NCBI RefSeq assembly: GCF_019279795.1
Contig: NC_056743.1
Coordinates: 932,902,007-932,966,006 of the forward strand
Direction of reading: 5' to 3'
Length of the DNA stretch: 64,000 nt
Origin: Protopterus annectens
Taxonomy: Eukaryota > Chordata > Ceratodontiformes > Protopteridae
Shown: positions 1 to 11,666 of the stretch, one piece after another
Layout: each line of letters begins with the position of its first letter
Numbering within the stretch: the stretch's first letter is position 1
Translations under genes and position numbers: made by a program
Notes under the pieces: generated by a model
What the model saw: only the letters and a program-made list of their open reading frames with translations
What the model was told of the DNA's origin: nothing
Database searches by the model: none

Positions 1-50
1 TGTATGCGTGTGTGTGTCTGTGCGGGTATAAATATATATTACGTGTGTGT

Positions 51-53
<3 letters not shown>

Positions 54-98
<45 letters not shown>
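54..98. repeat. (TA)n microsatellite
   Basis: Uninterrupted TA dinucleotides follow a short TG-rich lead-in. This is the first of about ten long TA arrays in the window. Confidence 0.95.
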
Positions 99-102
<4 letters not shown>

Positions 103-221
103 AAATGCACTCCATGCACAGAAGTGGAGCCGAACTGGAGAAATGGATGCATGTGTAGAATAAATCAGTCCTGGCACATTCTGATTTTAAACAAATTCTT
201 TGACACTACTGTCAGTCAGAA

Positions 222-575
222 ATGTTTCTTCTTCCCCTTTTGGGTTTTCCCCGTTAGGGGTCGCCACAGCAGAACAACAGTTCACAGAATGATTGGCAGT
301 GGAGTTTTATGGTGTCAAGTTGCCAGCCTGGCACCCAACCTTCCACAGAAGGGGCACACATGCTCACACTCACACCTAGGGTCAGTTTAGAGTGTCCAAT
401 CCACCTGCAGTATGTCTTTGGGATGTGGGAGGAAACCGGAGCACTCGGAGGAAACCCACACAACCGCAGGGAGGACATGCAAACTCTGCACAGAAGGCAC
501 CCCAGCTGAGAATCGAACCTGAGAACCTTTTTCTGTGAGATGGCAAGACTAACCACTGCACCACAGTGGCTGCCC
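222..575 (-). mobile_element. tRNA-derived SINE, minus orientation
   Basis: Read on the minus strand from 575, the element begins with a tRNA-like head. It has an A-box-like GTGCAGTGGTTAG and, downstream, a B-box-like GGTTCGATTC, the internal RNA polymerase III promoter arrangement. A body with two TTTCCTCC motifs and CCCAAAGACAT follows; this central domain is very widespread in fish and cartilaginous fish SINEs. The end is GGCGACCCCTAACGGGG followed by a GAAGAA tail. The head shows this is a SINE rather than a tRNA gene, because no cloverleaf continues past the B box. The exact family name is not claimed. Confidence 0.7.
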
Positions 576-1344
576 AGTCAGAAATGTTCTGTCTCTTATA
601 AAAAATGGTACAACTATTGGGAATCATTTATCAGATTTTAAGAATCCCAACACAAATGTATTTAGACAGTCTTATCTTAGCATGAACCCAGTGAGTTTCT
701 TTCCTTGTGGCAGGTCTTCTTACTGTTCCATATAGTTAAAACTAAGACATTTACATCTGTAAGTACATGCAGGATGTTTAAGATGTTTCAGCTTATCATT
801 TATTCTGCTGAACATGTAAGCATGGTGCCTTCTATGTGGGTGAAGCCAGTGGTCCATTTAAGCAGTACCTCTTACTTCATCTTAATGATTTGAGGTGATC
901 CAAGGAAAGGAGTGCTTTGGAGCGATATCTGGCTGGTCATCTTTGGGTGTTCCTAATATTATTGGAATTGAAGTGAGTTTATCATCCCCCCAAAAAAATG
1001 ATAGATTATGTTTATTACATGCAAAAGAAAGTAGGTGGATATTAACATTTGAGAGTAATTTTTGATATAGTGCTCAATGAAGTAATATAAAAACCCAGTA
1101 ATTTTTACTGATGTTATTTTGTTATACTAATATGTATGCAGAGCAGGGGCTGAGTAGTAATCTGATCTTCCAACTCTTCCATTCTTACTGCTATATAAAC
1201 CCTGTGTCTTATAAAGGTTCTGCTTGTATTGTCAGGCTCTGGATTGCATTGCAAAAGTAGAAATTCCTTAAGATCCCAAGAGCAGGATACGTTTCTTACA
1301 CTTATTTCACTGAACTGCACTTCTGAAACGCTTATAATCGCTTG
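576..1344. other. Unannotated stretch
   Basis: AT-rich single-copy-looking sequence. I see no coding frame, RNA gene or recognisable repeat. Short open frames here have no family resemblance. Confidence 0.5.
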
Positions 1345-1496
1345 GGTTTCCTCCGGGTACTCTGGTTTCCTCCCACATTCTAAAGACATGCTTCTGGAGC
1401 ATTTCTCCCCGGGCCTCCGCTGAAAACAGGATCTGTGGAACCTAGTCGGACATTCCCGGTCAACAAATGTTAAATAAATAAATAAATAAATAAATA
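1345..1496 (+). mobile_element. SINE-type body joined to an L2-like LINE tail
   Basis: The left part carries the same TTTCCTCC...AAAGACATGC central domain seen in the SINE at 222-575, in the opposite orientation. It runs directly into the 3' tail of the L2-like LINE of this genome: the CTCCCCGGGCCTCC motif, CCCGGTCAACAAATGTTAAA, then (AAAT)n. The same tail occurs at about 15463, 36243, 49998, 52024 and 62862. SINEs commonly borrow the 3' tail of the LINE that mobilises them, so this may be a SINE paired with that LINE. A chance junction of two repeats is the alternative. Confidence 0.6.
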
Positions 1497-2334
1497 ATTG
1501 TGCTATACAGTTGATCTGCTATATTTTGCACTGTTATAAAGCTTTTTTTTTATTGTTTCACTGCATTTATGTACTGTGTTATACTGTTTTAACATTACTT
1601 AACTGTAAACTGCTTTTTCATACTGAGAGTTGTATTTTCTGTTTGTGAGTGCTCTATCTGAGCTTTTCTGTGCATTTTTGTCTGTTTACAGTTAAAAGCA
1701 TTCTTGAGTCTGCTCCTTGATCTGTTTAAAACTTTCATTTAGTGGCTACAGCTAGGAACTGTCATTTTTCCCACCCACTCTCCCTAGTGTTGTGTGTTCT
1801 TATACTTAGTGGCTTTGCAGTTGCCCACCCATACTGTATATTTGATCTGTGACACTCCTCCCAGTCTAGTGTCATTAGTTCACTCAGTCTAATAGAGAAC
1901 ATTTGTGAAGGCCAACCCACTCAGATTCTTAATGTTGAATTAACTTCTGTTCCAGCTTTCTCCATTTCCACTTTACTGGAAAAAAAAATTCTAAGCTTGC
2001 TTCCCCCATTTCCTGTGGCAGGTCAGATATGGATTTGCTGTGTCCAGGACTCTTTGTGAGCCCCCCCCCCCCCCCCCCCCACACACACTTAACTGAGGTT
2101 AAACTATTCCTGGCTCCATAAAGTCTGTTCTTCAAAATTTCCCTTGCAACTAGCCAGCTTTTTAGTTTTAGCACTCATCTGTTTCTTTGATCTCAGCACT
2201 TGTTCAGAACTCATTGTAAGCACTAAATAAGTTACAAATTACTACAGCACTCAACTTTCCTTACCTGTCTAGAGGAAAACAGTTTTTAGTACTTAATAAA
2301 TAAGCACCTATTCAGGCATGTCTGAAGGTCAGCT
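1497..2334. other. Unannotated stretch with a poly-C run
   Basis: No gene or recognisable element. It holds a run of 20 C residues at 2061-2080 followed by a short CA repeat. Confidence 0.5.
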
Positions 2335-2344
2335 CCCAGTGTTT

Positions 2345-3267
2345 TCTCCTGTCTATCTGATGAATCTAGGCATCTTGGGACAATGCCGCAATTGTCTCAT
2401 GTACACAGACAACCCTCTCCTCCTACCACCCAACACTACGACCTGTGAGTGATGCACGTATATAGCCAAACTGGAAGCAAAGCTCTCTTCACCAAAGACT
2501 GGCCTAGACACCGCACCGCACCACACTCATCACATAGTCCCTCAAAACCTACACCACCAAAACACACACAGAAGCACAAAACACACACCTACATTTGCTG
2601 AGGCTCTCAGTACAAATCTGCCCAAACAACAGAGACCTCCAAAGCAGAAATGCAAGCAACCTTCACCCCCCAAAACAATCCAAATGACACATAGCCCACA
2701 TACTCAGTGTGCCACTCAACTACAGCCCGTAAGGTATAACGTACCCAACACTCTAGTCATAGGTGACTCTATAGTCAGGCACACTGATGTTCCACTCACC
2801 AGGCTAAACAAGGAAAAAGTTACTGTCAGCTGCCAGGATCCGCCACATAACGCACGCACTCAGGTCACTCCACAACAAGTACAAATATGACTGCCATTGT
2901 CCATGTTGGTATGAATGAATTGAGACGTACCTCCCTGGACTACATGAAAAGAGACATGGAGGAGCTCTTCGATCTTGTAGCCCAGGCCAGTATGACCCTA
3001 GCCCTGAGTAGCATCCTGCCATCACCCAGAATGACACCACAGTACAAGGACAAAATGATTGACTTTAACAATTGGCTAAGCTTCTCGTGCCATTCTAAGG
3101 GAATCCAGTATCTGTCTGCCTGCCATGACATGATCGACAGACCACGCTGCTTTGCCAGAGATGGCCTGCACCTGTCGCCCTTGGGATTCCGGATACTGGC
3201 AAAGGCTCTTGTCACCCCTATAGTGCCTTTTTTAGGCAAAGTTCAAATGACAAATTCACCACCATAA
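2345..3267 (+). pseudogene. CR1 ORF1 remnant with SGNH/esterase-like domain
   Basis: The segment opens with a zinc-finger-like C-x2-C pair (QCRNC) and a second Cys-rich stretch, then a basic linker. It enters an SGNH-hydrolase-like domain: block I VIGDSIVRH (about 2755), a central IVHVGMNELR, and the distal DGLHLSPLGF carrying the Asp and His of the catalytic block. An esterase-like ORF1 is a known feature of CR1 elements. The frame changes near 2885, and an in-frame stop precedes the esterase half, so it is not translatable as one protein. Confidence 0.8.
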
Positions 3268-3296
3268 CAGGTACAAGCAAGCAAAATCTGAGGGTA

Positions 3297-6099
3297 ATGC
3301 TACTCAATGCTAGAAGTCTAAACGTCAAAATGCAGTCACTCGAGGCACTCCTTAAAATGGAGAACATTGACATCTGTGCAGTGACAGAGACCTGGTTCAA
3401 AGCTCCAGAGAGCACCTCTGCATTACCAGGCTATAATTCATACCACACCTTTCGGCCACCAAACCCGGACCGAAACACTAAAGGTGGAGGCGTGTCCATA
3501 TTCATTAAAGATATCCACACCTCCAAGCTAGTTGCTCAGCATAATGCATCCAAGGTTATCCAAGTTCAACTAACTCTGGGCAAAACCGCAATCCAGATTG
3601 TAGCTTGCTACAGACCCCCCACCGTGCCCCACGATTCCCACTCCTCTTTTCTTGATACACTGGAAAATATTAAGGTACAACCCAACACCCTAATAATGGG
3701 TGATTTCAACTACCCTACCATTAACTGGGAAAACTACTCATGTACCAACTCTTTTGCTCAACAGTTTCTGGAAATCATCAATTCCAACGCCTTGGATCAA
3801 CTTATCCACACCCCCACCAGGGGCAGTAATATCCTAGACCTGGTCATCACCAACATGGGTAACCGGTGTTCCACAGCAGAGGTCAGCTCCTCATTGGTCA
3901 GATCTGACCACAAGCTAATCACCCTAGACATCCACATCCCGCTCCCACCCCACATTAGGAAAACAACCGTAAAACATTTCTCCAAAGCCAACTTCACGCT
4001 TCTTAAGACAGAAGTGGCAAACTTCACGACACCCATGCAGATGGACAATAGAGGTACGACTGCTGAATCCTACATAAATGCACTTTATAAGCACTTACAC
4101 GAGTGCGTGGATCGTTCTATCCCTAACAGAACCAAGATGCTATCCTCCAAAAAAAAGTAAGCCAATCTGGTGGTCTTCTGCCATAAACAAACTCTACAAC
4201 AGAAGAAAGAAACTGTTGCAAAAAAAGAGTAAAATCCCACGATTGGAGGAACTCCCTGGTCAGCCTCAGTAAGAAGCTGAGATCCCTTATAAAATCCTCC
4301 AAAGCTAGTTATGAAAACAAAATTGCCACTGATTCTAAAGACAACCACAAAGCATTCTATAGCTATGTCAAAAATCTCAATGGCAACACTCAGATCTGCT
4401 CCGAGTTACAGCACAATGACACTAAATATACAGAACCAACTGATACTGCCAACATCCTGGCAGATAGGTTCAGTGCTAACTTTACCCGCCTCTCACCCCC
4501 TAAAGGGCCCATCTTCATACCGGAAGAATGCAAAGTTCCTGTAATCACGACTGCACAGGTAAAAAACCTCACTCTCCAAAGCCAAGAACACAGCATCCAT
4601 GGAACCTGACAACATTCCAGGCTGCCTTCTACATGAACTACAGAATGAACTGGCACCCCACCTAAGTATCATGTTCAATCATAGCCTCACCTCAGGCTTT
4701 GTGCCCATTGAAAGGCACACCACGGCATTTATCCCACTCCACAAAGGGGGGGGGCACAACAGACCCTGGGAACTACCGCCCCATTAGCCTGATGAGCCTC
4801 GTCTGCAAGGCCATGGAACGTATCATCATGGAACTCATAAACAAAGGTATTGGAGATCTCCAAACTCTGGACCCCACACAGTTTGGGTTTGTAAAAGGCA
4901 GATCATGTCTCCTAAACCTGATAGACTTCTTTGAAGTAGTCACCAAAGCCATTGATGAGGGTAAGGTGGTTCACACAGCCTATCTAGATCTCGCCAAGGC
5001 ATTTGACACCATCCCCCACTCTGAAATTATAGATAAACTCACTAAATTAGGTATAAATCCCTATGTCACAAGATGGGTTGCCAACTGGCTTACTGACAGA
5101 ACCCACACTGTGAAAGTATCAGACTCCAAATCAGACTTCAGACCAGTGACAAGTGGAGTGCCACAGGTTTCAGTCCTGGGTCCTCTCCTGTTTGGTATTT
5201 AATTCTGTGAAGTACAGGCTAACACAGAATGTCTTTGGCTAACTAAATTTGCAGATGTGGACATTCTACAAAAGGGCCTCACTGAGACAAATGCCTGGTG
5301 TCAAAGACATGGTCTCAAGCTCAATACCAAAAAGTGCATTGTCATCCCCTTTGGTAAAAACTGTGTACCCATGAACTACCACATAGGCGGTAGTCTACTT
5401 AACACCGAAAGTGTGATAAGAGACCTTGGGACAAAGGTGGACAGTAGTCTCTCCTTTGATAATCACATCACCACAGTGGTCAGGAAATCCTTCTGTGTGG
5501 CACACCTCATCACAAAAGGTTTCTCAACCAGAAAAAAAGAGGCCATTGTTCCCCTCTACTCAACACTCATTAGACCCATTATAGAGTACAACGCCCCTTT
5601 TGGTATGTACCTCACAAGACATCTACAACAACTGGAAAGGCCGCAAAAATACCTCACAAAGAGGATTACTGGCCTCAAACAGATGCCTTACGCAGACCGT
5701 CTCAAAAAACTCCAGTTTTACTCTGTTGCATATCGCCTACTCAGAGGCGATCTCTGCCTAACATACAAAGCTATGTCAAACCCAGAGCCGTTGGACATGC
5801 TCCACTTAAAGAAATCCCAATCCCTCCAAGCTACACGCTCTAGGGACCTAATCCTTGTCACCACAATAAACAGAACATGCTGGAGGGATAGATTCCTGTC
5901 CCAGAGACTTCCTATACTCTGGAATAGACTACCTATCTATTTCAAACAGAGGTCCTCATTACCACTCTTCAAGAAAAATCTTGATGATTGGATGGGTAAT
6001 AGGAAATTCACCCCGGGATCACTTCTGTGGTTCTGCTTGACAGGGGCACAGGAAAATAATTTTTTTGGGTGGCGAAAGCCAGGATGCCATTTTGGCTAG
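3297..6099 (+). pseudogene. CR1 ORF2 remnant: endonuclease plus reverse transcriptase
   Basis: The first open piece (3297-4160, 287 codons) is an EN domain. It shows LLNARSLN at its start, TETWF, LIMGDFNYPTINW and a final SDHKLI, which match the catalytic Glu, Asp-Asn and Asp-His motifs. The RT follows in several frames: YRPISLMSLVCK, QFGFVKGRS, AYLDLAKAFD and the GVPQ block near 5155. The active-site FADD box near 5250 is lost. Relative to the copy at 33636 a 39-nt in-frame stretch is missing between two GATG tetramers, leaving FAD joined to VDIL. The RT thumb-like C-terminus (5257-6099) is open. Confidence 0.9.
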
Positions 6100-6150
6100 G
6101 CTTGTATAGGCCCTAGGGCCAATAGCCTAGTATCTACCCATGAACCTAAC

Positions 6151-6540
6151 TGGGGTATTTTATTTGCATGCAATTATTTAAGGTTATAATTTATTTGCAG
6201 CAGTTTAACACTGTGACACTAGATGGCAGTCTGGTTCCACATTTTTTTGTACATATAGTTTACTATTGATATGCTGATTTAAATGCTTATTTCTTGCTCT
6301 ATTTTTGCTTGCTTTTTTATACGTATACATATTTAAATCCAAAATCTTGATTCTGAAAATAGTTTTTTTATTGTTTGTGTGATTTACTGGATAAAAACAA
6401 TTCCTGTCCTTATATGTATAAAAGTATGGGCACTTACTGAGTTAGTCAGCACTAAAGAAGATCTGTGGTTGTGGTGAATCACCATTAAATACTCTTGGCT
6501 TACTTAAGACATTGAGGTGCTATATTTCTTTGAATATGTA
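6151..6540. other. Unannotated AT-rich stretch
   Basis: No gene or recognised repeat; it ends at the TATG/TA array. Confidence 0.5.
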
Positions 6541-6576
6541 TGTATGTATGTATATATATATAAATATGTATGTATG

Positions 6577-6671
<95 letters not shown>
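6541..6671. repeat. TATG/(TA)n/(TG)n compound microsatellite
   Basis: TATG units pass into TA and then a TG run of more than 35 units. The mirror arrangement (CA then TA) stands at 7551-7664, so the two arrays bracket the intervening DNA in inverted orientation. Confidence 0.95.
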
Positions 6672-6673
<2 letters not shown>

Positions 6674-6844
6674 TTGCATTCTTTATGATTGAACTTTCTT
6701 AATATCAAACTCAAAACACCAACAAAACATGTTCGAACGTAGAGAATATAGAATGCAATAAATCTTGAACTAAAAATATCGAAAAAGGAAAAATATTTTC
6801 TTCATATTAATACTAAACCCCACCATTACACTAGCCTTAAATTT

Positions 6845-7062
6845 GTCTGAATAGTGGCAGAGTTATGGGAAGGAGAGGGAACAGGAAATTTGTCCGTGCT
6901 TTGGCACCTGTCTCTAATGGACACAGCCTGAAAATGTTTCATCTCCCAAACCCCTGCTTGCACTTATCAAGCGTGCCAGAACTTGTCAGAGATTTTGGAT
7001 GCATGATTAGGCTTAATGAGGCCCTCATTATCATTAGCAAAATACACACCTATGAACCTATA
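6845..7062 (+). mobile_element. CR1 LINE 3' UTR fragment
   Basis: Starts with GGAAATTTGTCC, equivalent to the end of CR1 ORF2 (GGAAATTCACCC in copy 1), and ends with GGCTTAATGAGGCCCTCATT and the CACCTATGAACCTAT tail. Only about the last 215 bp of the LINE is present, the usual result of 5' truncation. Confidence 0.7.
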
Positions 7063-7547
7063 AGATTTGTATTAAAGTAAGGTACAGTGTTAGGGTTGGA
7101 AAAAGGGGCAGCTTTAGGGTTAGCACCCAATATTAAGGAGGGTAAGGAGGCTACGTCGTCCTGCAAAACCTTAATAATGTGTGTTAACCTTAACTTTAAT
7201 ACTGTCTCTTCCACCAACCCTAACCCTGCACCTTACCTTAATAAAAAATCTTCCTGTAACGCTGCCACTACACAAGACTCACTCGCACACACAAACACGC
7301 ACACTACATCTATCCCCTTACCTAACCCTAACCATAAATATTCACACCTGCCCACAAACTTATAAGACCTATTTCTGACCCTAACCTGCAAAGACACACA
7401 CAAGCATTTACCTCCTCCAACTCACATCACCTGTTTCGTCAAAACATAACTTCAACAGTTACAGTGCTCAGCTATTCATACTATCGAAATTAAACAACAT
7501 ACTCTAAATTTGTCGAACAAATGAATGTTCAACAAAATGCAGGGGAA

Positions 7548-8108
<561 letters not shown>

Positions 8109-8160
<52 letters not shown>
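8109..8160. repeat. (TA)n microsatellite
   Basis: Right-hand TA border of the palindromic element at 7665-8108. Confidence 0.95.
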
Positions 8161-8164
<4 letters not shown>

Positions 8165-8237
8165 AGAAAATTGTAGTGAGGTGCAATAGTTTTTTCCAGT
8201 CTTAGGAGATGAGAAGCCCTTCCTCCCATAAGGAAAA

Positions 8238-8301
8238 ACATTAAACTACAGGGAATATCTAAACAAGTTACATTAAACTACAGGGAATATCTAAACAAGT
8301 T
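8238..8301. repeat. Exact 32-bp tandem duplication
   Basis: A 32-bp unit beginning ACATTAAACTACAGGG occurs twice head to tail without a mismatch, implying a recent duplication. No function is evident. Confidence 0.9.
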
Positions 8302-8439
8302 ATAAGAGCTTCAGCTGAGCTTATCTACAATTCATGGTGTGTTTTTTCTTGAATTTAAGGAGTCTCATCCAAAAATTTCATTGCCCATGACATGAGGTAC
8401 TAGTTTTCCATGTGTGTTTTTTTTTGTATGTGTATGATA

Positions 8440-8522
<83 letters not shown>

Positions 8523-8547
8523 TTGTATCTATCTATATATATATTAC

Positions 8548-8596
<49 letters not shown>

Positions 8597-8633
8597 TATA
8601 TATTATATATTTTATATAATATTATATATATAT

Positions 8634-8666
<33 letters not shown>
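8440..8666. repeat. TA-rich compound microsatellite with (GA)n
   Basis: Two long TA arrays separated by TG and ATCT units, then about 13 GA units at 8638-8665. It precedes the repeat at 8710. Confidence 0.9.
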
Positions 8667-8670
<4 letters not shown>

Positions 8671-8709
8671 CACACACACATATTTATATATGGTTTGGTC
8701 AACTGTTGT

Positions 8710-8814
8710 AGCTGCTGTGATTGTTTGTCGAACATTGATTATGTCAACTGCTGGAATTGCCAAAGTCAGTAGGTCCAAGTGGTATGCTGTGTATGAAGGT
8801 AAGTGGGTTAGGAG
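8710..8814 (+). repeat. Dispersed repeat, copy 1 (partner at 15833-15938)
   Basis: Starts AGCTGCTGTGATTGTTTG and includes ATGTCAACTGCTGGAATTGC. By eye about 90% identical to 15833-15938 in the same orientation. Copy 1 lies just after a TA/GA array, so both may be parts of the palindromic element family of this region. Confidence 0.75.
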
Positions 8815-9129
8815 CATGGTTCTTTTTTTTTCTCAGATTTAAGGACTCTCAACCAGCAAATGCATTGCTCATGATGTACCACTCTCCCCTGTGTGTGTTT
8901 TTAGTATATATGTATGTGTATATGATTTACCTTCAGTTGGTTGACTAATGTTTACTTCAACTTCCTGAAGGTAAAGCACTCTATGTCGAACTGAAGCTTT
9001 GATTACCTAGTACGCATGCACCAAGTAAGTACCTCAGCACGTGCAACTTTAAAACATTTTTTGTACGGTGGCAAGCTTCCTTGCACCTCCCTTGTGGGGA
9101 GCTGTGTTCCTACAGGTCAATGGTTAATC

Positions 9130-9690
9130 ATTGAACAGCACATTCATCAAACAGATGTTAGCCAAACACTAATTGTTGAAACCTCTAATCGAATGGCCCT
9201 ATAATCATAATGCTTTTCACTGAACAATGATAGTTGGCCAACATAAAGGAAGCATTACTAAATACTTACTTACCAGTATCAGACTAATAAAGAAACCTGC
9301 CCTTTCCCGATTGTATTGAGACCTTGGAGCTGATATACATAATTAGTGTGGGTGTGGGGTTGCAGCCCTCCATATAGAGGGGGTGTGGGGAACCCCACGC
9401 ATAACCAGTGTCCGGTGTTGTACTCATTTTCCTCTTGTGGGGTGCTGTGTCCCCCCACACCCCCTGCTAATTATATATTCCAACTCCGAGGTTGCACTAC
9501 TGTGGAGAAAGGGCAGGTTTCCTTATAGGTCCATTACTGGTAAGTATGTATTTGGTGACACTTTCTTTATGTTGGCCAACTATCATCGTTCGATGAAAAT
9601 CGTTATGATGATATGTCCATTTGATTAAAGGTAGTTCAGCAATTAGTATTTGTCAAACAGCCATTTGATGAATGGAGTGTTCGACGATTA
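9130..9690. mobile_element. Large foldback element with core motif
   Basis: Inverted arms of about 200 bp lie at 9133-9345 and 9466-9685. For example TAAATACTTACTTACCAGTA at 9261 mirrors TACTGGTAAGTATGTA at 9534, and GATAGTTGGCCAACATAAAG mirrors CTTTATGTTGGCCAACTATC. The spacer is G/C-rich. The core motif of this repeat family occurs in both arms (near 9313 and 9480). No ORF of any recognised family. Together with the elements at 7665 and 9985 it defines a family of palindromic, probably non-autonomous DNA elements. Confidence 0.65.
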
Positions 9691-9909
9691 ACTGTAGACC
9701 TGCCTCCCCACACCTCCATTAATTATATATACTAAATCCAAGAACCCACAATCTCTGGGAAAAAAGAATATTTCCCTAGCCAGGGGTTGTCGATCTTGCA
9801 CACTTGTCAACTGTCTGTATAATTGTAATTGACCAAATGCAGTTGATAAGACAGAGGTCGATTGAACTCCCTGATGGTCAAACCAATGGAACCTGTGCAT
9901 GTATGTATG

Positions 9910-9915
<6 letters not shown>
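9691..9915. mobile_element. Half-copy of the palindromic family
   Basis: A diverged core (TTAATTATATATACTAAATCC...) and GCCAGGGGTTG.. are followed by sequence rich in GATCGA/GTCGAT-like words, running into a TA array. It resembles one arm of the neighbouring palindromes. Boundaries are uncertain. Confidence 0.4.

Positions 9916-9984
<69 letters not shown>
9916..9984. repeat. (TA)n microsatellite
   Basis: About 34 TA units forming the left border of the element that hosts PLE-1. Confidence 0.95.
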
Positions 9985-9986
<2 letters not shown>

Positions 9987-10129
9987 TTCCACTTTATATA
10001 ATCAAATGTTCAGATCATTGAGACCAGAACATCGATGTTCAGAACATCGAAGGTATAAAGTGGAAGTGCCAGGTAAGTGAGATTGTGGAATGTTGGGTGT
10101 GTATGCAGGGCAGCAAGGTGCCCTGCATG

Positions 10130-10196
<67 letters not shown>
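10130..10196. repeat. (TG)n microsatellite
   Basis: More than 30 uninterrupted TG units inside the left half of the host palindromic element. Confidence 0.95.
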
Positions 10197-10197
<1 letters not shown>

Positions 10198-10305
10198 CAT
10201 CTGAGTGTTGGCATTGCAGGTAGGGTATGGGAAATCTCCCGTTTAGCGCTATTGCATATAGTGGTAAATGGGAGATTTCCGTTACCCCACTGTAGTGCGA
10301 TCTTG

Positions 10306-10320
10306 GAGTTGGAATATTAA
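10306..10320 (+). repeat. PLE-1 target-site duplication, left
   Basis: GAGTTGGAATATTAA, repeated exactly at 15259-15273, brackets the Penelope-like element and fixes its ends. Confidence 0.9.
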
Positions 10321-10793
10321 GACAGAAAAATTCTTCACGCCGTGCTAAAGTCCTGTGCCCTTAAGCAAAATATCCAATACGAAACGAAAAGTGACAGGAC
10401 ACTGCTGTAAGTCAATAAATATTTAATAAAACAAAGTCCTTAAAACACAATCCTTGAGACACAAAGTAAGCGCTTTCGGGTTACACCCTTCATCAGACAA
10501 CAAACATTAAACAAACACATATTTAAATTGTGCAACAACCAATAGAATTCAATGATGAACTCGCCTATTCAAAAGAGTAGGTTTTACAGGTATTACATCA
10601 TTGAGCCCAGGGGGTCTATGTGCCATTAATTCTATTATCCATTTTGTTTCAGCCAACGCTGTTTGCAATTTAATGTCCCCCCCCCTTCTACTCAACCTAA
10701 TATTTACAATGACTCTAAATAAAAAACTATGTGTAGGATGTTCTCGCACATGCCTAAATAAGGCATTACTAACATCCCCATTCCTAATACTGG
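10321..10793 (-). repeat. Inverted end copy of PLE-1
   Basis: Reverse complement of about 11164-11638. It includes the end of the GIY-YIG coding region, the 3' UTR with the hammerhead-like motif and the leader. With the plus copy it forms a long palindrome of about 470-bp arms around a spacer of roughly 370 bp. Confidence 0.9.
10474..10496 (-). ncRNA. Hammerhead-like ribozyme core in inverted PLE-1 end
   Basis: On the minus strand CTGATGA (10490-10496), a GGGT/ACCC stem and GAAA (10474-10477) lead into the palindrome AAGCGCTT. Hammerhead ribozymes are known in Penelope-like elements. There is one extra A between CTGATGA and stem II, and stem I pairs poorly, so activity is uncertain. Confidence 0.5.
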
Positions 10794-10799
10794 TCCTAC

Positions 10800-11578
10800 A
10801 ATTTGGAACATTCTCACCAGTGATACAAACCTCAAAGGCATTATTGATAATAGACCAGGTTTCCGGTATAGAAGGAATAAAAATCTTAAAGATTTTTTAT
10901 GTAACGAGAAAACTTTGCAAATCTATAGGTCTTTTAAGGTTACTTCAGGAACACTCCCCTGTGGAGCATGCAAGGCCTGTGTCAGTATAAATAAGGAGGT
11001 TAATTTTGCACATCCAGTGACGGGCAAAACCATAACTTTTAAAGGGAAGGCCACTTGTAGGACCAATAATGTGGTCTATTTGGCTGAGTGCACAAAGTGT
11101 CCAAGTTTTTATGTAGGGATGACGAACAACATGTTTAAGGTGAGAATTTTGCAGCACCTAGGTAGTATTAGGAATGGGGATGTTAGTAATGCCTTATTTA
11201 GGCATGTGCGAGAACATCCTACACATAGTTTTTTATTTAGAGTCATTGTAAATATTAGGTTGAGTAGAAGGGGGGGGGGGGGACATTAAATTGCAAACAG
11301 CGTTGGCTGAAACAAAATGGATAATAGAATTAATGGCACATAGACCCCCTGGGCTCAATGATGTAATACCTGTAAAACCTACTCTTTTGAATAGGCGAGT
11401 TCATCATTGAATTCTATTGGTTGTTGCACAATTTAAATATGTGTTTGTTTAATGTTTGTTGTCTGATGAAGGGTGTAACCCGAAAGCGCTTACTTTGTGT
11501 CTCAAGGATTGTGTTTTAAGGACTTTGTTTTATTAAATATTTATTGACTTACAGCAGTGTCCTGTCACTTTTCGTTTC
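10800..11578 (+). repeat. Upstream pseudo-LTR (partial direct copy) of PLE-1
   Basis: Direct repeat of 14485-15258. It encodes the C-terminal part of the RT protein, including the CGACKAC cysteine cluster and the GIY-YIG domain, then the 3' UTR. Placing a truncated copy head to tail upstream of the main copy is typical of Penelope-like elements. Confidence 0.88.
11463..11491 (+). ncRNA. Hammerhead-like ribozyme core, upstream PLE-1 end
   Basis: CTGATGA (11463-11469), a short GGGT-GTA-ACCC hairpin, GAAA (11482-11485) and the palindrome AAGCGCTT. In a hammerhead, cleavage would fall after 11491. The palindromic stem III would favour a dimeric fold. The stem I partner strands match only weakly. 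Confidence 0.5.
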
Positions 11579-11666
11579 GTATTGGATATTTTGCTTAAGG
11601 GCACAGGACTTTAGCACGGCGTGAAGAATTTTTCTGTCTTGCATTTGAGTTTTTGTTCAACACGCC

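Larger units (their letters stand above)
2335..6150 (+). mobile_element. CR1-clade LINE copy 1, nearly full length, decayed
   Basis: In order it holds an ORF1 with a C-x2-C zinc-finger-like start and an esterase-like domain, then ORF2 with an apurinic-type endonuclease (EN) and a reverse transcriptase (RT), then a short 3' UTR ending in a CTATGAACCTA-type tail. The same order and tail recur in copies at 20975-25952 and 33636-35730. CR1 elements normally end in short CTATGA-type repeats, which fits. Several frameshifts and one deletion in the RT active site make it inactive. No clear target-site duplication was seen. Confidence 0.9.

Noticed and set aside
222-575. tRNA gene suggested by A-box and B-box-like motifs
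   Set aside because: No acceptor stem or cloverleaf closes, and the boxes continue into a SINE body and tail.
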